Source of the DNA: Bacillota bacterium
Lineage (GTDB): Bacteria > Bacillota > Clostridia > Acetivibrionales > DTU013
Direction of reading: 5' to 3'
Length of the DNA: 64,000 bases
Assembly (NCBI GenBank): GCA_023399355.1
Contig: JAEWQC010000189.1
Span: 8,772-72,771 of the forward strand
Part shown: positions 34,001 through 43,571 of the stretch, one piece after another
How positions within the stretch are numbered: position 1 is the stretch's first letter
How the letters are laid out: every line of letters starts with the position of its first letter
The notes under the pieces: model-generated
Told to the model about the DNA's origin: nothing
The model's database searches: none
Seen by the model: only the letters and a program-made list of their open reading frames with translations
Position numbers and translations under genes: made by a program

Positions 34001-35890
34001 TCACCTCTGCTTCAGAAACAGGTCCGACAAAGCATTTTGGATGATGGATCTGCCGCTTCCGTAAATAGAGAAGCAAAGCACTATGTCATCAATCTCCTCG
34101 TCCCTGATCAGCCGTTTGGCGTCAAAGTCCGGCGAGTCTTTCTGGTTGAAGCCTTTGGGATCGATTACATAGATTTTTGAATAATTCGGTACAAGGAACG
34201 GCACAAAAGCACTTCCGTAGGAATCCTTCACAACAAGGAGCTTCCTGCCGCCGGGTGCATCCGAATCTATCTTCTCAATACGCTGGTCCCCCCATGCAAA
34301 ACAGGAATATTTATAGGCACCGAGACTCGAAAAGTTCGTATTAATAATGCTCTCCACTTTGTTGGGGGCATGCAGGTTGCCTTTATTATAAAGGGTTAGC
34401 TGATATCCGGTCTTTGGGATATAATAATCCAATTGCTCCGGATTATTCTTCAGCCTCGCAGCCTGCGGCTGTTTGTAGATTTTTGAATATAAGCCGCCTA
34501 AAAAAGGTTTATAGATGTTCATTGTAAAATCCTTCTCAAGACTTGCCGGCTTCAAACCGGCAGAGCGGCAGAAGGCACTGTACGCATAATAGGCACCCAG
34601 GGCCGTCCAGTGGACATCAGACCGGAAATAGATATTTTCCTCTTTATGCCTAAGAAGCATATCATAGGCTTGAACCACCTTCACCCCACGCACGGAGGCT
34701 TTGATGATCTCCTCGGCCCTGCTCTGGTCATAGGAACCGGTACTGTATTTGTCCGAGGAGAAGTAAGCGGCACTGGTCGGGCCGGTGATTGAATAGATGT
34801 TTTTACCCGGCAGTGCTTCGGCAATTTTCGTCAATACGCTTCCATATGCTTTCAGGTTATTTGCGCCGGTAGGCATCATGACCCTGTCTCCGGATATGAT
34901 CAACGAATCATTCAGCCTGCTGTCGCCTTGATCCTGCTCTGTGTCTTGAAACTGGGCATCCTGCTGCTCTGCACGTTGATTCTGTGCATCCTGATTCTGC
35001 CCTGCATATTGATTCTGTACACTCTGATTCTGCTCCGCATAGGGATTCTTAGCGTCCTGATCCTGCTCCGCATGCGGATTCTTAGCGTCCTGATCCTGCT
35101 CCGCATACGGATTCTTTGCGTCCTGATTCTGCTCCGCATACGGATTCTTTGCGTCCTGATTCTGCTCTGCATACGGATTCTGTACACCCTGATATCGCTC
35201 TATATACTGATTCTGTAAGCTCTGATTCTGCGTGTCCTGTTCCTTCTGCGAATCCTGATTTACTCCGGTTAAATGCCCGTTATCCGGTACAACATCGCCA
35301 CCCTGGCCCTCCGACGATGCTGTACCGGCTAACCTCCCACCAGACTGATCTGCAGTGTCCTGTCCCTTCCTTACCTGATGGGAAGAGGCAGTATCCTCTG
35401 TGGTAGATTTTCTATCCTCTGACTGTTGCCTGTCAGACAGTTCAAATGCCGTGGTTGAATCCTGCTGTACACTAAATTGCCTGTCAACAGTTTTCTTCCC
35501 TTTCTCTGCCTTTCCCACAGCCTTTTGCCCGTCTGTGGTCTGAGCTTCATCCGCATTTGCAGGATCTTGGGCTGAGACAAATGTATCGACATCCACACTC
35601 ATTAAAACGGCTTCGCTCTGCTTGAAAGCATCAAGGTAAAACAATTCGGTATAAGTCTGATAGCTCTGAACAGAAAAATCCCTAAGCAGAAAATTATCCA
35701 GCAGGTAGCTTTCATATCCGCTTTCGAATTTCCCGTCGAAAATACTGCTCAGCGATAACTCCGGCCTGACACTCAGCTTTCTGTTCTCCAATGAAGAGAA
35801 CCCGTCATGGTCCGGGAACAGCGAGCAGATGAATATCGCAGCCATGAGCACAATAAATGTTATTGTAACGGAATATTGCAGCTTTTTCAT
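34001..35890 (-). CDS. DHHW/AlgX-type SGNH acetyltransferase-like protein with repeat insertion
   Basis: A 629-residue protein anchored by an N-terminal membrane segment (SVTITFIVLMAAIFICSLF). The catalytic part has the family motif as SDVHWTALGAYYAY and a nucleophile-type serine in VVKDSYGSAFVP, as in AlgX/AlgJ-like proteins that O-acetylate exported polysaccharides. Residues about 105-330 are a hydrophilic Q/N/D-rich insertion containing an 11-residue repeat (NQDAKNPYAEQ) absent from the usual family. It starts 71 bases after the MBOAT gene, with GGGGGTGACAG before the ATG, and acts with it: MBOAT moves acetyl across the membrane, this protein attaches it. Confidence 0.8.
   Translation of the reverse strand: MKKLQYSVTITFIVLMAAIFICSLFPDHDGFSSLENRKLSVRPELSLSSIFDGKFESGYESYLLDNFLLRDFSVQSYQTYTELFYLDAFKQSEAVLMSVDVDTFVSAQDPANADEAQTTDGQKAVGKAEKGKKTVDRQFSVQQDSTTAFELSDRQQSEDRKSTTEDTASSHQVRKGQDTADQSGGRLAGTASSEGQGGDVVPDNGHLTGVNQDSQKEQDTQNQSLQNQYIERYQGVQNPYAEQNQDAKNPYAEQNQDAKNPYAEQDQDAKNPHAEQDQDAKNPYAEQNQSVQNQYAGQNQDAQNQRAEQQDAQFQDTEQDQGDSRLNDSLIISGDRVMMPTGANNLKAYGSVLTKIAEALPGKNIYSITGPTSAAYFSSDKYSTGSYDQSRAEEIIKASVRGVKVVQAYDMLLRHKEENIYFRSDVHWTALGAYYAYSAFCRSAGLKPASLEKDFTMNIYKPFLGGLYSKIYKQPQAARLKNNPEQLDYYIPKTGYQLTLYNKGNLHAPNKVESIINTNFSSLGAYKYSCFAWGDQRIEKIDSDAPGGRKLLVVKDSYGSAFVPFLVPNYSKIYVIDPKGFNQKDSPDFDAKRLIRDEEIDDIVLCFSIYGSGRSIIQNALSDLFLKQR
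35030..35194 (-). repeat. In-frame 33-bp tandem repeat (five core units) in the DHHW gene
   Basis: Five 33-base units (first 35030-35062) encode 11-residue repeats of the type NQDAKNPYAEQ; two units are identical and the others differ at a few positions. Degenerate copies extend from about 34940 to 35230. Length changes by whole units keep the frame. Confidence 0.85.
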
Positions 35891-35961
35891 CTGTCACCCC
35901 CTGTAAACATCTGCCCCTGCCTCTGCTTAGTGAAAGAAGATTCGGGATTTTTCCATAAAAT

Positions 35962-37365
35962 TCAAAATCTGAAGTATATAAAAGGGTTATAACTGTTGCT
36001 TACAATACTGGCTGTGCAGAATATCAACACAGCTGCCGTGCAGACCGTTGCCCCGGCCAGAACGACACCGGAAGGCAGGTTGAGCTTTTTCAGCTTCTCC
36101 ATGACAAATTCCCTGGCCGGCATTGCGCCTGTCACGCATACAGCAATAAACGGCAGATAATTGATCAGCAGCTGTACAGTATCAGAAAGGGTAAAAGCTG
36201 TTCCGGCCAGACCAAACATCACTTTCAACGCATTGATATTACGGTTGAAATCTACAAAATAGAAGAAATTAAAGCCAAACATGACGAGGAAGAACGAGTA
36301 TGCGATCCGTACACCCTTGGGCACTTTTCCAAGTACTTTGAGCAGGAAGGTCTTTTCAAGGATGAGAATTCCTGCAAAGTACAAGCCCCAAATGATAAAG
36401 TTCCAGCTTGCACCGTGCCAGAAGCCGGTCAGCATCCAGACAACCAAGATGTTTCGGTATTGAAGTCTCCGGTTACCGCCCATCGGGATATAGACATAAT
36501 CCCTGAAGAATCTGCCGAGTGTCATGTGCCAACGGCGCCAGAACTCCGTGATGCTTTGTGAGACATACGGATGATTGAAATTCTCCGGAAACCTGAACCC
36601 GAACATTCTGCCCAGTCCGATGGCCATATCCGAATACCCCGAGAAGTCAAAGTATATCTGAAATGTATAACAGAGCAGTCCGAACCAGACAAGCGGCGAG
36701 GATTGGCCAAGCAGATCGCCATCAAGGAATTTGGCTGCAAGGAAACCTGCATAATTTGCAATCAGCGTCTTTTTTGCCAGTCCGCGGATAAAACGGTTGA
36801 CTCCGATGTACATGTCCTCCATCGAAACCTTCCGGCCGGCCAGTTGGGTCTCTATATCCTCGTAACGTACGATCGGCCCTGCCACGAGCTGAGGAAACAT
36901 CGACACAAAAAGCAGGAAGTTGGCAAAAGACTTTTGAACCTTCACCTTTCCCCTGTATGCGTCAATCGTATAGGTAATGGTCTGCATGGTGTAAAAGGAA
37001 ATACCGATAGGAAGGGAGATCCGCGGATTAGGCACCTGCAGGTTTAAAATTGCATTCAGGTTATCCACAAAGAAATTACCGTATTTGAAGAGCGCGAGCA
37101 TCCCAAGATTCAAAACAAGCGAAGTGACCAAAAACATTTTGCCTTTTCTCGTATTCTGATATTTACCTGCCATTCCGCCGCAAATAAAATCGATGATGGA
37201 ACTTAAAATGAGTAAAATCACCCACACCGGCTCGCCCCAAGCGTAAAAGAACAATGAAGCGGCAATCAGGACCAGATTTTTTATTTTATTATTCGGGGCA
37301 AGAAAATAAAGCAATGCAGTAACCGGTAAAAATCGGACCAGAAATACCAAGCTGGAAAAGACCAT
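35962..37365 (-). CDS. MBOAT-family O-acyltransferase (AlgI/DltB-like)
   Basis: A 467-residue protein with about 10 membrane segments. Conserved MBOAT features are RYEDIETQL, YFDFSGYSDMAIGLGRMFGF, SITEFWRRWHMTLGRFFRDY and the active-site histidine 317 in LTGFWHGASWNF. AlgI-type proteins pass acetyl groups from the cytoplasm to an extracellular acetyltransferase that modifies polysaccharide. GGAGGTTAT precedes the ATG. Its partner is the DHHW protein just downstream; the polymer is unknown. Confidence 0.9.
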   Translation of the reverse strand: MVFSSLVFLVRFLPVTALLYFLAPNNKIKNLVLIAASLFFYAWGEPVWVILLILSSIIDFICGGMAGKYQNTRKGKMFLVTSLVLNLGMLALFKYGNFFVDNLNAILNLQVPNPRISLPIGISFYTMQTITYTIDAYRGKVKVQKSFANFLLFVSMFPQLVAGPIVRYEDIETQLAGRKVSMEDMYIGVNRFIRGLAKKTLIANYAGFLAAKFLDGDLLGQSSPLVWFGLLCYTFQIYFDFSGYSDMAIGLGRMFGFRFPENFNHPYVSQSITEFWRRWHMTLGRFFRDYVYIPMGGNRRLQYRNILVVWMLTGFWHGASWNFIIWGLYFAGILILEKTFLLKVLGKVPKGVRIAYSFFLVMFGFNFFYFVDFNRNINALKVMFGLAGTAFTLSDTVQLLINYLPFIAVCVTGAMPAREFVMEKLKKLNLPSGVVLAGATVCTAAVLIFCTASIVSNSYNPFIYFRF

Positions 37366-37615
37366 ATAACCTCCAATATTATATATGAAAGTTTACCATA
37401 ATGGAATTTTATTCTGCAATATGCCTTTTATCTCGAATATCAGCCAAGGTAAATGATATCACCAAATGGCCTGTAACACAACTATTATATGGTAATCGAT
37501 CCTGTCATAAATTAAAGAATTTGAAAGGATTGTGTAACATAATGGTAACTTGAACCCTCCATCCTGCTAGGCTATAATTAATAGTAGCAAGGGGACATGC
37601 CTCTCTCTCTGCGGA

Positions 37616-38368
37616 ATGAAGTCTGAGGAACGATATACAAGGTTTGGAAGTGGTGTTATCAAAAGGATTTTAGGGCAGACCAGAAAGGCAATCCAGGATT
37701 TCGGCATGATACAGGAAGGCGACAGGATTGCTGTCGGAGTCTCAGGCGGCAAGGATTCTCTCACTTTGCTGGTCATGTTGAGAAGGTTGATGGATTTTTA
37801 TCCTGTTAAATATGAACTCAAAGCTGTAACAATTTCCATGGGCATCGGAGAACCGGATTTCTCCCCAGTTGCAAGGTTGTGCGAAGAGATCGGAATAGAG
37901 TACATAATAGAGGATACTTATATAGGGAAAATCGTTTTCGAAGACAAGCAGGAGGACAATCCCTGCTCCCTTTGTGCCAATCTCAGGCGAGGTGCTTTAA
38001 ACAATACTGCCGTAAGGCTTGGCTGCAACAAAGTGGCCCTTGCCCATAATCGCGATGATGTCATTGAAACTCTGCTCCTCAGCACATTTTATGAAGGGCG
38101 GATCCACTCTTTTTCACCCGTTACTTATCTGGACAGAAAGGGCATTACCGTAATACGTCCTCTTTTATACGTGGAAGAGAAAAAAATCAAGGTTTTTGTC
38201 AGAGATCAACATTTTCAGATCGTTCACAATCCCTGTCCAGCCAATGGCCATACCAAACGCCAGTTCATCAAGGAACTGCTGATAGACCTGACAGCTGACA
38301 ACAGGGAAATAAAAAACAATATATTCGGCGCCATCAAGCGTTCCGGCCTGGATGGATGGCACGAATGA
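37616..38368 (+). CDS. TtcA-family tRNA thiolation PP-loop ATPase
   Basis: A 250-residue PP-loop enzyme. AVGVSGGKDSLTLLVML is the ATP pyrophosphatase loop; PCSLCANLRRGAL supplies the conserved CxxC that with NPCPANGH binds an iron-sulfur cluster in TtcA-like proteins. TtcA makes 2-thiocytidine 32 in tRNA; related clostridial proteins may thiolate other substrates. Ribosome binding site weak (GCGGA). The next gene starts 11 bases after its stop, an odd operon partner for a secreted glycosidase. Confidence 0.85.
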   Translation: MKSEERYTRFGSGVIKRILGQTRKAIQDFGMIQEGDRIAVGVSGGKDSLTLLVMLRRLMDFYPVKYELKAVTISMGIGEPDFSPVARLCEEIGIEYIIEDTYIGKIVFEDKQEDNPCSLCANLRRGALNNTAVRLGCNKVALAHNRDDVIETLLLSTFYEGRIHSFSPVTYLDRKGITVIRPLLYVEEKKIKVFVRDQHFQIVHNPCPANGHTKRQFIKELLIDLTADNREIKNNIFGAIKRSGLDGWHE

Positions 38369-38379
38369 CGGAGGTCAAA

Positions 38380-41295
38380 ATGAAACACAAAGGAAAAGGC
38401 AAGTCGGTTGCAGCTGTTCTTCTGGCTGTTCTCCTTCTGGTTCCAGCTACAACGGCAAATACTTTCGCAGCCGGTTCAGGGGTCATCCATGAAGAAACGA
38501 ATAGTCAAACCATTACACAGGGAGTAACGCTTGATAATATCATCCGGTTCACCACAGACGGCTGGTACAACTTTCAAGTCCTAAAGGTAGATATGACCAA
38601 CCAGTACATAAGTGTCGATACGCTCACAAACAAGGAATCTGTAGGCAAGACTGCAACAGCCGGTAAACTGGCAACGCAGCGGAATGCAGTCGCTGCCGTG
38701 AATGCAAGCTTCTTTACGTCCTCCGGCGGCGGTAACGGATTCCCGGTCGGAGCCCTCGTACAATCCTCGGAGCTCATGGCTGCTTATAGCAGCTTTAACA
38801 AATACGGCAATGTAATGTCAACCTTTTCAATCAATAATTTGAATGAGGTTCTTCTTGATTATTGGAAAGTAGACATGAGTCTTTCGTCACAAAAGGGGGC
38901 CGTGTTGCCTGTGGAACAGTACAACGTGGCTAATAAGAAGAGATATACGGACCTCAGCGTGTTTGATAAAAAATGGGGCAAGATAGCTGTAGGCTCGTCC
39001 GCTGAAATGCCCGACATTTTTCAGATGGTCGTAGTAAACGGTGTTGTGTCACAATTTCTAGACGCGCAGCCGGCTGCTCCGATCCCGGATAACGGTTTCG
39101 TCGTCGTCACACGCAAAGATGGCGCAGCAAAGCTGCAGCAGGCATTTGCCTTAGGTGACGCCGTTACCATGAATATCGGCACCACTCCCGACTGGACAAA
39201 ATGCAAAATGGCAGTCTCCGGCAGTTCCATGCTTGTGAAGGATGGCGTCATTCCGCAAACATTTTCATTCACTGCGGCAGATGTCATGATCAAGAGTCCA
39301 AAGACTTCGATCGGCAGTTCAAAGGATGGAAAAACGATTTATTTTGTTACGGTTGACGGAAGACAAACCTCCAGTATCGGATTGACGCAGAAGGATATGG
39401 CCCTGTTCATGAAAAGCATTGGCGCATACAATGCCATCAATATGGACGGCGGCGGTTCCACTACGATGGCTGCAAGACCTCTTGGCAGCGATACTGTAAA
39501 GGTGATGAACAAACCCTCCGATGGAACTACGCGCAACGTTCTGGTCGGGGTTGGCGTATTTACTTCGGCACCGGCGGCGCCGCTGGCAGGTCTGATCGTT
39601 GAAACTACCGATCATTATTTATTTGCAAACGCCTCAAGGGCTTTTACAATCAAAGGCTTTGATAAGTTCGACAACCCGATCACTGTAGATCCGGCCTCGG
39701 TCAAATGGACCGTTTCCGGCGTGAAGGGCACCTTTAAGGATAATGTATTCCATCCAACGACCTACGGCGAGGGAAAAGTGACGGCCACGATCGGCAAAGT
39801 GACTGCTTCTATAAATATAAGCGTACTGTCCAAACCCGCCGTGATCCTGCTTAATACGGACAGCTTCAAACTTCCTTCAGGACAGTCAAAGGCCTTTACC
39901 ATCAAAGGTGTGAACTCAAGAGGCTACACGGCAATAATCGAGCCATCGGATCTCACCTGGAAGGTCAGCAATAAAATCGGTTCTTTTAAAGAGGGTGTCT
40001 TTACGGCGGAAAACGGCGGCGCCGGCTATATAGATGCTTCTTTCGGAGATGTGCATGCTTACTGTGCCGCATCCATATCCAATGATTCCGTTTCGGTGAT
40101 CGACAATTTTGAGTCGGAAAACGGCAGCTTCCTGTCTTATCCTGAAACAGTAGCCGGTTCCTACGCCCTTTCTACTGAACAGAAGAAATCGGGCAATTCC
40201 TCAGGAAAGCTGGTATATGACTTCACTACGAATACTGATGTAACGAGGGCTGCCTACCTGACGTTGAAGAATGGTGGCTACAACCTCGATGCAGGCACAT
40301 CAAAAATAGGGCTGCAGGTATACAACGACCATGGAAATCCCGGCTGGCTGCGCGCGGAGATCTACGATGCGAACGGCGATAAGCAGGTGGTGGATCTTAC
40401 TAAAACCATGGACTGGACAGGCTGGAAATATATAGAAGAATCCGTTGAGGATATTAAAATGCCTGCAAAACTGACAAGGATCTATCAGGTCCTGGTGGAC
40501 CCGGATAGTGAACAGTTGTCCGATGCAGGCTACCTGTGCTTCGACGATCTGACAGTGACCAAAAGCGGCTATACGGCACTGGACGGCCTGAAAGTGCCTG
40601 ATAACACACTGTTCCCGGACGAGGCAAATAAAGCGGTCAGCTTCAGCAAAGCGACCTCCGATTCTTTCCGTTTCGGTGTACTCGGACAGTCACGCAAACC
40701 CGGCAATACCCTGGAGAAAAATCTAGCGAAGAAATTTGCGGATAAAGTGACAAAGCTGCTGGATGTCGGCGCGATCGTCGGAGACGGCTCCCATGAATCC
40801 ATTACAAGTCTGATTAAGAAAAAGCCGGTCATCGCCACACACACGGTAGATTTGAAGAGCACAAAGGCCGCTGATTATGCATATACTTCCTCAGATATCA
40901 AAAACAGCCGTTTCATTAAGCTGGATACACGGAACAAGAGTCTCAGAAAGAGTGATTCCGGGCAATGGTTCCAATTCCTTGACGATTTGAATTCCTTTAA
41001 GGGCAAAAATGTGTTTCTTTTCATGGGAGATTCTCCGGAAACCTTTACAGACAAGCTGGAACTGGAATATTTCAAGAAAACGCTTTCCGACTACAGACTG
41101 GAAACGCTGCGCAATGTCTGGGTTTTTTACAACGGAGATAAAAACAGGAGTTACATGGAAAAAGGCGTGAAATATATTGAATCGACCGGTTACGAGGTAG
41201 ATGGGTTAAAAACCGGCAAAACCGCAGCAGCCAAGTATGTGTTGGTTACAGTGAAAGGTAATGTCGTTACCTATATTTATAAAGAGATCGAATAG
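38380..41295 (+). CDS. Secreted multidomain phosphodiester glycosidase (NAGPA/DUF2233) protein
   Basis: A 971-residue protein starting at 38380 (GGAGGTCAAA upstream; the frame opens earlier). A signal peptide (VAAVLLAVLLLVPATTANTF, cleaved near AAG) precedes the NAGPA domain, about 60-400: AAVNASFF, GNGFPVGALV, ISFF-like elements and INMDGGGSTTMA. Two Ig-like repeats (FTIKGFDKF..., FTIKGVNSRG...) follow, then a carbohydrate-binding-like beta domain (VIDNFESENGSF) and a C-terminal region (FRFGVLGQSRKPG, VFLFMGDSPETF) that resembles a calcineurin-like phosphoesterase with metal ligands altered. Family enzymes uncover or degrade phosphodiester-linked sugars such as wall teichoic acid or exopolysaccharide. 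Confidence 0.82.
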   Translation: MKHKGKGKSVAAVLLAVLLLVPATTANTFAAGSGVIHEETNSQTITQGVTLDNIIRFTTDGWYNFQVLKVDMTNQYISVDTLTNKESVGKTATAGKLATQRNAVAAVNASFFTSSGGGNGFPVGALVQSSELMAAYSSFNKYGNVMSTFSINNLNEVLLDYWKVDMSLSSQKGAVLPVEQYNVANKKRYTDLSVFDKKWGKIAVGSSAEMPDIFQMVVVNGVVSQFLDAQPAAPIPDNGFVVVTRKDGAAKLQQAFALGDAVTMNIGTTPDWTKCKMAVSGSSMLVKDGVIPQTFSFTAADVMIKSPKTSIGSSKDGKTIYFVTVDGRQTSSIGLTQKDMALFMKSIGAYNAINMDGGGSTTMAARPLGSDTVKVMNKPSDGTTRNVLVGVGVFTSAPAAPLAGLIVETTDHYLFANASRAFTIKGFDKFDNPITVDPASVKWTVSGVKGTFKDNVFHPTTYGEGKVTATIGKVTASINISVLSKPAVILLNTDSFKLPSGQSKAFTIKGVNSRGYTAIIEPSDLTWKVSNKIGSFKEGVFTAENGGAGYIDASFGDVHAYCAASISNDSVSVIDNFESENGSFLSYPETVAGSYALSTEQKKSGNSSGKLVYDFTTNTDVTRAAYLTLKNGGYNLDAGTSKIGLQVYNDHGNPGWLRAEIYDANGDKQVVDLTKTMDWTGWKYIEESVEDIKMPAKLTRIYQVLVDPDSEQLSDAGYLCFDDLTVTKSGYTALDGLKVPDNTLFPDEANKAVSFSKATSDSFRFGVLGQSRKPGNTLEKNLAKKFADKVTKLLDVGAIVGDGSHESITSLIKKKPVIATHTVDLKSTKAADYAYTSSDIKNSRFIKLDTRNKSLRKSDSGQWFQFLDDLNSFKGKNVFLFMGDSPETFTDKLELEYFKKTLSDYRLETLRNVWVFYNGDKNRSYMEKGVKYIESTGYEVDGLKTGKTAAAKYVLVTVKGNVVTYIYKEIE

Positions 41296-41357
41296 TGGTT
41301 AAACATCAGGAATATGGGTATCAATATGCGTTGTACAGAAAATAAAGGAGGTTTTGC

Positions 41358-42440
41358 ATGGCTGCTGAAATATTGTTTTCCTCGGTTGAATACGACAAAT
41401 ATGATTCTGATAGGACCCTTCCGGCAAAGTTTGGACGCCTGGTGGATAGAATGGGGCTGCAGGATGTTGTCAAAGGCAAGTTGACTGCAATCAAGATGCA
41501 TGTTGGCAGGAACATTGGCTATTCTACGATTCCCCCTCTGTTTGTCAAAATACTGGTCGACAAGCTGAAGGGCTACGGAGCAAAGGTGTATATCACAGAC
41601 CAGACCGTGACCGATGCCAGAATGAGGGGGTATACCGAGGAATTGCTCGGTGTGCCGATCGTAGATGTCTGCGGTGTGACAGGCAAATATTATTATGAAA
41701 AAAATGTGGATTTTCGAAGCTTCAAGAATGTCGATATCGCCGGCAACATCCATGACGCTGAGGTGATGATAGATCTCTCTCATGTAAAAGGGCACGGGGT
41801 ATGCGGTTATGGCGGCGCCTGCAAGAATATCGCCATGGGCTGCGTCACCGACAGGACGAGACAACAGATTCACGGCCTTGAGGGCGGCATCGAATGGAAT
41901 GAGGATGTATGCACACATTGCGAACTTTGTGTGAACAGCTGCAATCACTTCGCGAACCGCTTCGACGAAGAGGGTAAATACAGTGTAAATTACCATCACT
42001 GTACGTTGTGCCAGCATTGTGTCAAAGTCTGCCCTGTTTCTGCAATGAGGATGGAAGCGAACAAGTACGAGGATTTCCAGACCGGAATGGCTATTTGTAC
42101 TGAAGAAGTTTTAAAGCTGTTCAAGCCCGGTCATGTATTCTATATCAATTTCCTTCTGAGCATCACGGCGCTTTGCGACTGCTGGGGGCTTACAACACCT
42201 TCCCTGGTGCCCGACATCGGTGTTATGGCTTCGAAGGATATCATTGCGGTAGAAAAAGCCTGCCTGGATGCGATAAAACTGGAGAACCTGATCTCCTCGG
42301 CATTACCTAAGGGTCATGACTTTGGACAAAACGGACATCTTTTTGAGAGGCTGCACGGCAAGAATCCGTTCGTTCAATTGAAAGAACTTGAGAAACGCGG
42401 CCTTGGCACCATGGAATACACGATTCTGGAAATAGATTAA
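41358..42440 (+). CDS. DUF362 domain 4Fe-4S ferredoxin protein
   Basis: A 360-residue cytoplasmic protein. The N-terminal two-thirds are DUF362 (ITDQTVTDARMRGYTEE, DLSHVKGHGVCGYGGACKN); two 4Fe-4S sites follow: CTHCELCVNSC and CTLCQHCVKVCP. AAAGGAGG stands eight bases before the ATG. DUF362 proteins are common in anaerobes, with no settled function; electron transfer is likely. It follows the glycosidase by 62 bases and ends at a long perfect hairpin. Confidence 0.87.
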   Translation: MAAEILFSSVEYDKYDSDRTLPAKFGRLVDRMGLQDVVKGKLTAIKMHVGRNIGYSTIPPLFVKILVDKLKGYGAKVYITDQTVTDARMRGYTEELLGVPIVDVCGVTGKYYYEKNVDFRSFKNVDIAGNIHDAEVMIDLSHVKGHGVCGYGGACKNIAMGCVTDRTRQQIHGLEGGIEWNEDVCTHCELCVNSCNHFANRFDEEGKYSVNYHHCTLCQHCVKVCPVSAMRMEANKYEDFQTGMAICTEEVLKLFKPGHVFYINFLLSITALCDCWGLTTPSLVPDIGVMASKDIIAVEKACLDAIKLENLISSALPKGHDFGQNGHLFERLHGKNPFVQLKELEKRGLGTMEYTILEID

Positions 42441-42458
42441 AGTCAGATGCATTATAGC

Positions 42459-42515
42459 GCAGCAATGGTAAGGAAATGTTTTTCGGTTGTAGTGACATTT
42501 CCTTACCATTGCTGC
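42459..42515 (+). terminator. Terminator with a perfect 21-bp stem
   Basis: GCAGCAATGG...GAAATGT (42459-42479) and its exact inverse (42495-42515) around a 15-base loop, followed by TTTTC. Confidence 0.85.
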
Positions 42516-42529
42516 TTTTCAACGAGGCG

Positions 42530-42645
42530 GGCCGCAAGCTAAGCTTGCTGCTCGCCCTGCATCCGCACCAGAATATATGTCGCCGGTTGAAAACCGGATC
42601 GGTTCCAGCCACATATAGAAGTGGGGGACATCTTTTACCCATAAT
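42530..42645. repeat. Dispersed repeat element, short form (one 42-bp unit)
   Basis: Begins AACGAGGCGGGCCGCAAGC, contains one unit with AAGCTAAGCTTGCTGCTCGC and TGCATCC, then CGCCGGTTGAAAACCGGATC and ATATAGAAGTGGGGGACAT. The same left end, unit and right end occur at 45351-45640, where the unit is present five times. It lies between the DUF362 terminator and the galU stop. Confidence 0.8.
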
Positions 42646-42659
42646 AAAATCCTGGAGAA

Positions 42660-43529
42660 TCACAGTTTTTTTACTGTTTCCTTTAAATATGCGGAGAATT
42701 CATCCCGTAGGTCATCACGTTTAAGGGCAAACTCGACCGTTGCTTCCAGGAAGCCTTGTTTGTTCCCCACATCATATCGTTTTCCAACAAAGTTGTAGGC
42801 GAACATCGTTCCAGTCGACAGAAGCATTTTCAATGCATCCGTCAGCTGTATCTCACCACCCTTGCCAGGTATTGCAGCCTCAAGAAAATTGAAAATTTCC
42901 GGTGTAATGATATATCTTCCGAGTATTGCAACGTTTGACGGCGCCTTCCCCGGATCGGGCTTTTCAACCAGGTCGGATACTTTATAGACACGATCTCCCA
43001 CCAAATTCCCCTTTATGATCCCATACTTGGAGACATCGCCGTCCGGGACATTTTGCACGCCAAGCACAGTTGTCTGATATTCCTCATAAACATCAATCAG
43101 CTGCTTCAGACATGGTACACTGGAATCCACAATATCATCACCAAGCAATACGGCAAAAGGTTCATTGTCAATAAACGAACGAGCGCAGTTGATGGCATGG
43201 CCAAGGCCTTTAGGCTCCTTCTGCCGGATATAGTTAAGATTTACAAGATTAGAAATATCCTGTACCAGCGACAGTAAATCATCGTCTCCCTTTCTCCTGA
43301 GTATGTCCTCCAGCTCATAGGATTTGTCAAAATGATCTTCTATCGCCCTCTTGCCGCGGCCGGTAACTATCAGGATGTCTTCTATCCCTGAAGCAATAGC
43401 CTCTTCAACAATGTACTGAATCGTGGGTTTATCCACGATCGGAAGCATCTCTTTAGGCTGAGCCTTCGTTGCAGGCAGAAACCTCGTACCTAATCCGGCT
43501 GCCGGTATTACAGCCTTGCGTACCTTCAT
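42660..43529 (-). CDS. galU: UTP-glucose-1-phosphate uridylyltransferase
   Basis: A 289-residue nucleotidyltransferase making UDP-glucose for glycolipid and surface polysaccharide. AVIPAAGLGTRFLPATKAQPKEMLPI is abbreviated here as the signature GLGTRFLPATKAQPKE; LGDDIVDS, LVEKPDPGKAPS and GKRYDVGNKQGFLEA complete the family pattern. ATG at 43529 has GGGGAG seven bases upstream; upstream ATGs at 43535 and 43559 are worse placed. It fits with the nearby polysaccharide-modifying genes. Confidence 0.93.
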   Translation of the reverse strand: MKVRKAVIPAAGLGTRFLPATKAQPKEMLPIVDKPTIQYIVEEAIASGIEDILIVTGRGKRAIEDHFDKSYELEDILRRKGDDDLLSLVQDISNLVNLNYIRQKEPKGLGHAINCARSFIDNEPFAVLLGDDIVDSSVPCLKQLIDVYEEYQTTVLGVQNVPDGDVSKYGIIKGNLVGDRVYKVSDLVEKPDPGKAPSNVAILGRYIITPEIFNFLEAAIPGKGGEIQLTDALKMLLSTGTMFAYNFVGKRYDVGNKQGFLEATVEFALKRDDLRDEFSAYLKETVKKL

Positions 43530-43571
43530 TAGCATTCTCCCCTTCCAATGCTCGCGCATTGAGTTTGTATT

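Noticed and set aside
34912..35187. Arg/Met/Ile-repeat ORFs in other frames of the DHHW gene
   Set aside because: Frame-shifted reading of the 33-bp repeat.
41277..42017. 246-codon reverse ORF
   Set aside because: Antisense to the DUF362 gene with no start signal.
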